The notes beneath the pieces are model-generated. The model ran no database searches. It worked only from the letters and a program-made list of their open reading frames with translations, and was not told where the DNA came from. Below are positions 15,047 to 19,619 of a stretch of 19,619 bases of DNA, piece after piece. The position numbers were made by a program, and so were the translations under genes. The first letter of the stretch is position 1; each line of letters begins with the position of its first letter. This DNA comes from Spirochaetales bacterium (GTDB lineage Bacteria > Spirochaetota > Spirochaetia > JABMQR01), in the NCBI GenBank assembly GCA_023139255.1, contig JAGLNY010000166.1, positions 1 through 19,619 on the forward strand. Reading direction: 5' to 3'.

Positions 15047-15054
15047 TCCATACT

Positions 15055-16044
15055 ATGATCGAAAAAAGAACTTCTACTGTCAACAAAACACCAGTACCTC
15101 TTTACTTACTAACGGGATTTTTAGGTTCGGGTAAAACCACCCTGCTGAATTCTCTCCTATCGTTTTATAAAAATAAAAGACCCGGCGTAATTGTCAATGA
15201 ATTTGGGGAACTGGGAATTGACAGTACTATTCTTTCGTCGCAAACAGGTATTGTAACAACAGAATTAAACGGCGGACAGATTTTCTGCAGCTGCCTTTCA
15301 GGAACATTTATCGATTCTATTGCAGCTTACTCAGATATGGATATTGATGTGTTGTTTGTTGAGGCTTCAGGTTTGGCAAAACCTGCCCCGCTCATAGAGA
15401 TTATGCAATTTGCTGATAAGAAAACACAGGGGTTTATTGATTACAAAGGTATGATATGTGTTATAGACGCCTCGCGTTTTGAGATTCTCAGTAAAACTCT
15501 ACTCACCATTGAGGAACAGATTCGTTACAGTAATGCGTTTATTATTAATAAAACAGATCTTGTTGAACCTGAAGTTATCGGGAGGATTGCTCAAAGGATT
15601 AGAGAAATCAAACCCGGTGCTGCTATTTCCCTGACAAGTTTTGGTGAAATTGACCGGGATTTCCTGAAAATGGATTATACCCCTGTTTCTCTTGAAGAAG
15701 ACGATTCCAGAAAGTATCAGGGATGGGGAAACGAAGGAAGACCCATTCCGGTAAAACTTGTACCTGCTGAACCTGTTTCCCTTGAATCACTGAAATCATT
15801 TTTAGCCGTAACAGCACCAAAATCCTTTCGTCTGAAAGGATATGTGGAAAGCAATGAACAAGGTATGGTTTTTGTGGACTGCGTATCGGATGCAGTCAGC
15901 ATAAAACCGATACACACCGTAAAGGAAACCAATCTCCCAAAAATCGGGTTGACCTTAATTTTCCCAGGCGACAGCAATGAACCTGATAAATTATTTCGTA
16001 ATTGGCGTTCATCTACCGGCAGCGGTGCTTTTATTAGCATTTAG
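15055..16044 (+). CDS. CobW/COG0523-family GTPase linked to corrinoid metabolism
   Basis: A 329-residue G3E GTPase. Walker A is GFLGSGKTTLLN (about residues 21-32), followed by VNEFGELGIDS, VEASGLAKPAPL (switch/Walker B region), and the guanine-specificity NKTD in FIINKTDLV. The C-terminal domain of about 100 residues is the usual CobW C-terminal module. The metal-binding motif, normally CxCC, here reads FCSCLSG (Cys78, Cys80, Leu81), so the last cysteine is replaced. Family members insert or deliver metals such as zinc or cobalt. The neighbours suggest service to a corrinoid or zinc-dependent methyltransferase. The start at 15055 has no Shine-Dalgarno sequence. The reading frame upstream (from 14905) overlaps the corrinoid gene and is rejected. 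Confidence 0.88.
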   Translation: MIEKRTSTVNKTPVPLYLLTGFLGSGKTTLLNSLLSFYKNKRPGVIVNEFGELGIDSTILSSQTGIVTTELNGGQIFCSCLSGTFIDSIAAYSDMDIDVLFVEASGLAKPAPLIEIMQFADKKTQGFIDYKGMICVIDASRFEILSKTLLTIEEQIRYSNAFIINKTDLVEPEVIGRIAQRIREIKPGAAISLTSFGEIDRDFLKMDYTPVSLEEDDSRKYQGWGNEGRPIPVKLVPAEPVSLESLKSFLAVTAPKSFRLKGYVESNEQGMVFVDCVSDAVSIKPIHTVKETNLPKIGLTLIFPGDSNEPDKLFRNWRSSTGSGAFISI

Positions 16045-16066
16045 CCTACTCTTAAGGAGATTTAAT

Positions 16067-16744
16067 ATGGAACCTGCTACAATACTTGATATCCCCTTCT
16101 CTCCCTCTTACGAAAAATATACTAAGATTATTCGTCTCGATGCTTATCCGGATGCTGAAGATTCAGCCCGAATGCTGTTTGATGCGGCTGTTGGCAAGTT
16201 GCAGCCGAAATGCATAGTTACCACCACTTATATAGATAGCCGAATAAAAGAAGGTTCTGAAATGGTCCTCAAGGTTGGATCCAGCACATTTAAGGGTAAA
16301 GTACTATCTGAGCTTGATAATGTACATCGTCTTTTCCCTTATATTGCAACCTGCGGGAACGAAATGGAGACGTATGATACCTCTTCACTCGATATGCTTG
16401 CCCCATTCTGGCTGGATACCATAAAGATGATGGCTCTTGGCGCAGCAAGATTACATATCTCACAATATATTAAAGACAGATACGGAATTGAGAAAATAAA
16501 TAGTGTTAATCCCGGTTCAGGCAATGTGGATATTTGGCCGGTTCAGGAGTTAACCGGAATTTTCGACATTCTGGATCAGGGAACACCTATTGGCGTCCAG
16601 CTCACTCCCAGCTCTCTTATGGTTCCAAACAAAACAATTTCAGGTATGTTCTATGAATCCGATACCTCATTTACCAGCTGCAGATATTGTGAGCGGGAAA
16701 ATTGTCCTGGAAGAAAAGAACCGTTCAGCGGCAAACGTTTATAA
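16067..16744 (+). CDS. MetH activation-domain-like protein
   Basis: A 225-residue protein resembling the activation (AdoMet-binding) domain of cobalamin-dependent methionine synthase, here as a stand-alone polypeptide. Recognisable parts are LFPYIATCGNEME (about 89-101), the region NPGSGNVDIWPVQE (148-161), and VQLTPSSLMVPNKTISGMFY (177-196), which matches the LTxSxxMxPxxSVSG core of the family. The C-terminus has three cysteines as Cx2Cx4C (205, 208, 213). In MetH the SAM-binding motif is RxxxGY; the equivalent here ends in PGS, so both Arg and Tyr are missing. AAGGAGA precedes the ATG. It lies 22 bp after the CobW-type gene. It could help reactivate the corrinoid protein or partner an unlinked methyltransferase. 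Confidence 0.82.
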   Translation: MEPATILDIPFSPSYEKYTKIIRLDAYPDAEDSARMLFDAAVGKLQPKCIVTTTYIDSRIKEGSEMVLKVGSSTFKGKVLSELDNVHRLFPYIATCGNEMETYDTSSLDMLAPFWLDTIKMMALGAARLHISQYIKDRYGIEKINSVNPGSGNVDIWPVQELTGIFDILDQGTPIGVQLTPSSLMVPNKTISGMFYESDTSFTSCRYCERENCPGRKEPFSGKRL

Positions 16745-16751
16745 AATGTAT

Positions 16752-18035
16752 TTATAGGTACTGACGCATACCCTCAGCAGCCCGTATCCCGCTGCCCCAA
16801 GCAGCAGTTATGCCCCGACTGGTACCAGCTCCGTCACCAGCAAAAAAGATTGAGCCGTTTACCCTGAAATGCTCATCAAGATATTGTGGTTTGTTCGCAT
16901 ATAGTTTGATTTCAGGATAGTACATGATTGTTGATGGATGAAGAACGCCGGGAACAATAGTATCCAGTTTCTTCATCGCCTTCCATATTGCCCTGAGTAT
17001 CCGCGCCGGCATTGCTAAGCTGATATCACCTGGGCAGCATGTTCGAAGGCTGGGTTTAAAATCATAGAGATCGTCGTTAAAACTCGCTGTCTTTGATCTT
17101 GATCCCAATCTGAAGTCACCTACTCTCTGCATGAGCGGTTTTCCCCCACCCATAAGCATGGCCTGAACACCAAGGTTTTCAGCAAACATCTGCCCGCTGG
17201 CTAGTGGTTCGGTTAACCCCACAGTTTTCAGCAGTGCAAAATTAACCAACCCATTCTCTTTCCCATGATTTACAGAATATGCATGCCCATTTACTGAGCA
17301 ATAAGGTTCACCATGAACTGTAGTGTAGTTTTCCTTCACCACATGAGCATTTCCGCTATTGGTGCAGAATGTTCGTACTTTTTCAGGGAAATGAAATTTG
17401 GGATCATAATAATCGTTTACTATTGGGTAATGTTCTATTTTAGTCTCAATCCGTATACCTATGTCGACAATATTATCCAGATACTGGACATCCAGTGTAT
17501 CCATCAGTTTCTGCAGGAACCTGAATCCTTTTCTTCCAGGGGCAACAAGAAGTGTTTTATACCCTATCGTTCTACCGGAGGTCGTTAGTGTTTTTCTCTT
17601 ACTGTCGATATCAATCATCGACTCTCCAAGTGAAAGCTCCACTCCCCTGGTATTAAGCCCAGCAAGCAGCTTCTTGATCAAAACCAACCCGCCGTCAGTT
17701 CCCAGGTGTGTCTGCTCAATTTCAATCAGGTTTACATCCAGTCTCCGGGAACGCTGCTGATAAATTTCCAGATGTTTCTTTTGCAAAATAGCGGGTTTCA
17801 GAAATACAGATACTTTTTTGAGATAGTTTTTCGCCTGAACCTCATTCCAATACTCTAACGGGAAACCAATCGGAAAAGTAAAATTCATTTTGCAGTCATT
17901 CCGCAATCCGCCCGTGGAAAACTTTTCCTGGTCAAGAATCAATAGAGAGATATTGCTTTCTTGTTGTGTCAGCTCAAACGCCGCACCCATTCCCGCCGGA
18001 CCGGAGCCGACAATTACTGCATCGTATGTTTTCAT
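16752..18035 (-). CDS. FAD-dependent oxidoreductase (COG2509-like dehydrogenase)
   Basis: A 427-residue flavoprotein. The N-terminal dinucleotide motif is VIVGSGPAGMGAA (GxGxxG at residues 10-15). The C-terminal FAD-closing motif is FFAGDGAGTSRGITAAWGSGIRAAEGM, split around residue 400. The middle resembles the large group of uncharacterised FAD-dependent dehydrogenases (COG2509) rather than the ferredoxin-type or thioredoxin-reductase groups. Substrate and physiological role are unknown. It is convergent with the MetH-activation-like gene, with only 7 bp between stop codons, and has its own promoter. The ATG has only a weak purine stretch (CGGA) directly against it, and the promoter predicts a leader of about 3 nt. 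Confidence 0.85.
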   Translation of the reverse strand: MKTYDAVIVGSGPAGMGAAFELTQQESNISLLILDQEKFSTGGLRNDCKMNFTFPIGFPLEYWNEVQAKNYLKKVSVFLKPAILQKKHLEIYQQRSRRLDVNLIEIEQTHLGTDGGLVLIKKLLAGLNTRGVELSLGESMIDIDSKRKTLTTSGRTIGYKTLLVAPGRKGFRFLQKLMDTLDVQYLDNIVDIGIRIETKIEHYPIVNDYYDPKFHFPEKVRTFCTNSGNAHVVKENYTTVHGEPYCSVNGHAYSVNHGKENGLVNFALLKTVGLTEPLASGQMFAENLGVQAMLMGGGKPLMQRVGDFRLGSRSKTASFNDDLYDFKPSLRTCCPGDISLAMPARILRAIWKAMKKLDTIVPGVLHPSTIMYYPEIKLYANKPQYLDEHFRVNGSIFFAGDGAGTSRGITAAWGSGIRAAEGMRQYL

Positions 18036-18044
18036 TCCGAATGG

Positions 18045-18073
18045 AATATACCTGATAATGTAGGAAACTACAA
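18045..18073 (-). promoter_or_regulatory. Predicted promoter of the FAD oxidoreductase, very short leader
   Basis: On the minus strand TTGTAG (18073-18068), a 17-bp spacer and TATATT (18050-18045). Nine bases separate the -10 box from the ATG at 18035, so the transcript would begin about 3 nt before the start codon. Confidence 0.5.
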
Positions 18074-18140
18074 GGCTCCAGGGAGCTGCTAAAATTGTTT
18101 GGCAGCCAGTTTTCAGATGTTTGTCAACTGGAAAGCATAC

Positions 18141-18169
18141 TTGATGTTACAATGTTTTGCGAGTATTCT
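18141..18169 (+). promoter_or_regulatory. Predicted promoter of queH, very short leader
   Basis: TTGATG (18141-18146), a 17-bp spacer and TATTCT (18164-18169). Transcription would start near 18176, about 5 nt before the ATG at 18181. No Shine-Dalgarno sequence is present. Confidence 0.5.
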
Positions 18170-18180
18170 TGTATTTGCTT

Positions 18181-18756
18181 ATGAAAAAAGAAACCGACAG
18201 TATTAACACTGACAATTCCACTAATTCCCGTATCCTCCTTCATTCGTGTTGTGCCCCATGCGCGGCTCCTTCCAGCGAGCGTTTGATTAAAAGCGGAAAT
18301 TCAGTAATAGTTTTTTTTTCAAACTCAAATATTTACCCGCATGAAGAGTACTTGAAGCGGCTGGAAAGTGTGCAGAAACTTGCTGAGCACTTAAATATTG
18401 AAGTTATTGTGGACTCCTGGGATCATGATGCCTGGCTTGAGGCAGTTAGAGGACTTGAGGATGAACCTGAAAAGGGAGCCAGATGTAAAGCCTGTTTCTC
18501 CTTTAACCTGCAGCGGACAAAAAAGAAAACTGACGAACTTGGGATAGATCGATTTACAACGACTCTGACACTTAGTCCTCATAAGGTTTCTTCTGTTGTT
18601 TTTGAATCAGGACATGCCTTTGAGGGATTTGTGGAAGAAAATTTCAAAAAAAATGACGGCTTCAGAAGAAGCCTGGAACTTAGTAAAGAACTGAGTCTTT
18701 ACAGGCAGAACTACTGCGGTTGTGAATTTAGTATGGATGAAAACCGGAAATCTTGA
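18181..18756 (+). CDS. queH: Epoxyqueuosine reductase QueH (DUF208)
   Basis: A 191-residue cytosolic enzyme catalysing the last step of queuosine synthesis, reduction of epoxyqueuosine to queuosine in tRNA. It is the non-orthologous counterpart of cobalamin-dependent QueG. The conserved cysteines are all present: HSCCAPC (Cys23, 24, 27), RCKACF (Cys102, 105) and YCGCEFS (Cys179, 181). The family's FSNSNIYPHEEY and TTLTLSPHK segments are also seen. The frame is open from a TTG at 18157, but the ATG at 18181 is preferred because a promoter overlaps the upstream codons. No other queuosine gene is in the window. It is convergent with the NDK-like gene. Confidence 0.93.
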   Translation: MKKETDSINTDNSTNSRILLHSCCAPCAAPSSERLIKSGNSVIVFFSNSNIYPHEEYLKRLESVQKLAEHLNIEVIVDSWDHDAWLEAVRGLEDEPEKGARCKACFSFNLQRTKKKTDELGIDRFTTTLTLSPHKVSSVVFESGHAFEGFVEENFKKNDGFRRSLELSKELSLYRQNYCGCEFSMDENRKS

Positions 18757-18786
18757 GATTGCCGATTTTTTGTATCTGATGGGCTC

Positions 18787-19619
18787 CTATTTCCCGGCAA
18801 GAAATTCCTGCATAATAGTATAACAATTACTATGCCCGATATTAATAATTTTCATTTCACGCAGTGCGCTCTCAACTGAATCTGATGCATGTGCAGTATT
18901 GATCATAACACTTTGACCAAATTCTCTCCTAATAGTACCGCCCGGAGCTTTGGTTGGGTCTGTGGGTCCAAGCACCTCACGGATTTTTCTCACAGCATGT
19001 TTCCCCTCATATACAAGAACCATACTCTTAACTTTTCCCGGTTTACGCATCTCGACATCTTCTGTACAATTTTCCGGTCGGTGCCCTGTCATAAACTCAA
19101 TTATCTGGTTAAATTGATCAATCGCAAGATCCTGTCCAAATGTTTCTGATAGATTTTCCATTGTCTTTTCACTGAGCTTTACCCCAAACTCCATTTCAAG
19201 CAATCGCACTGCTCTTTCTGCAAAAACGGGGGACAATTTTCTGAGAAGCACTTCCCTAACCGGTCCATAAAATTCAAGAGCCTGCGCAACACTCATCTGT
19301 TGGATTTTGCAGCTAATAATCCGTAAACCGGTACGGCTGAACATATCAATTATAGTTCCTGGTTTTGAACTGGCAAATTTCCAGTTATCCGGTTTAATAA
19401 TAACCAGGGTTCTCTCGATTTCACCAGGATCAGGATAAATCATATTATTGATGATTGTATCTTCATCCTTAATGAATTCACTTATCATTTTAATGTGCCG
19501 TTCAGCTGTTATAGGACTTCTTGGTGTTAATACAGCAGGTTCATAGTAAAGGACTTTATTCGGATCGTCATGGGAAGTAGCAAAGTCTGCGTAAGTATCA
19601 CGAATTGTCTCACCTGTTA
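18787..19619 (-). CDS. Nucleoside diphosphate kinase-domain protein, 5' end outside the window
   Basis: The reading frame stays open past the ATG at 19488 to the window edge, giving at least 277 codons, so this is the C-terminal part of a larger protein rather than a 233-residue one. A complete NDK-type domain starts at ERTLVIIKPDNW and contains FSRTGLRIIS, the PGGTIRREFGQ loop and NTAHASDSVESA with the catalytic-type His. The conventional NDK Gly-Ser-Asp is Ala-Ser-Asp here. The upstream part contains GETIRDTYADF, which resembles the IR-containing loop of a second NDK-like module, then a linker with YYEPAVLTPRSP. NDK transfers gamma-phosphate between nucleoside di- and triphosphates. The extra N-terminal portion sets it apart from the 140-150 residue standard enzyme. 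Confidence 0.82.
   Translation of the reverse strand, partial: TGETIRDTYADFATSHDDPNKVLYYEPAVLTPRSPITAERHIKMISEFIKDEDTIINNMIYPDPGEIERTLVIIKPDNWKFASSKPGTIIDMFSRTGLRIISCKIQQMSVAQALEFYGPVREVLLRKLSPVFAERAVRLLEMEFGVKLSEKTMENLSETFGQDLAIDQFNQIIEFMTGHRPENCTEDVEMRKPGKVKSMVLVYEGKHAVRKIREVLGPTDPTKAPGGTIRREFGQSVMINTAHASDSVESALREMKIINIGHSNCYTIMQEFLAGK

Noticed and set aside
14905..15054. Upstream extension of the CobW-type frame
   Set aside because: It would overlap the corrinoid gene and run through the intrinsic terminator. The GTPase fold begins right after the ATG at 15055.

Overview
The window is a gene-dense, AT-leaning stretch of bacterial chromosome with about 20 protein genes and no sign of phage, insertion sequence, rRNA, tRNA or CRISPR. 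The gene set points to an anaerobic or fermentative bacterium: an NfnAB-type electron-bifurcating transhydrogenase, oxygen-independent QueH, a corrinoid protein with its reactivator, an ECF biotin transporter, and PTS phosphocarriers with no permease. I lean towards a spirochaete. This is an inference from gene content, not proven by a marker gene.

Layout. 1-1628: S-adenosylhomocysteine hydrolase (minus strand) preceded by a small unknown gene. 1629-2091: a gene-free stretch with short tandem repeats and the bioY promoter. 2092-4140: overlapping bioY-bioM-bioN genes for biotin uptake, followed by 5-formyl-THF cyclo-ligase (4218-4811). 4798-7688 (minus strand): a PTS EIIA-like protein, nfnB and nfnA. 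7874-9057 (plus): HPr, a cupin and RpiB. 9076-10243 (minus): cytidine deaminase and a HAD phosphatase. 10351-14110: gamma-carbonic anhydrase, a RACo-type corrinoid-protein reactivator and a PocR-AraC regulator, apparently one operon. 14200-16744: a cobalamin riboswitch, a corrinoid protein, a terminator, a CobW-family GTPase and a MetH-activation-domain-like protein. 16752-19619: an FAD-dependent oxidoreductase (minus), QueH (plus) and the C-terminal part of a nucleoside diphosphate kinase-like protein (minus) cut by the window edge.

How they work together. The centre of interest is 10896-16744, a corrinoid methyl-transfer module without any methyltransferase gene in view. It has the methyl carrier (corrinoid protein), an ATP- and [2Fe-2S]-dependent reactivator (RACo), a B12-linked transcription factor type (PocR-AraC), a cobalamin riboswitch, a metallochaperone-type GTPase with an altered Cys motif, and a MetH-activation-like protein that lacks the SAM-binding Arg and Tyr. 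SAH hydrolase, 5-formyl-THF cyclo-ligase and NfnAB would support one-carbon and redox metabolism around it.

A second theme is transcriptional. Several genes with no Shine-Dalgarno sequence (EIIA, cytidine deaminase, HAD, FAD oxidoreductase, QueH, probably HPr and carbonic anhydrase) have a sigma70-like promoter placed so that transcription would start on or within about 5 nt of the start codon. Neighbouring genes such as bioY, nfnA, the cupin, RACo and the corrinoid protein have ordinary ribosome-binding sites. This suggests that leaderless or very-short-leader mRNAs are common in this organism.
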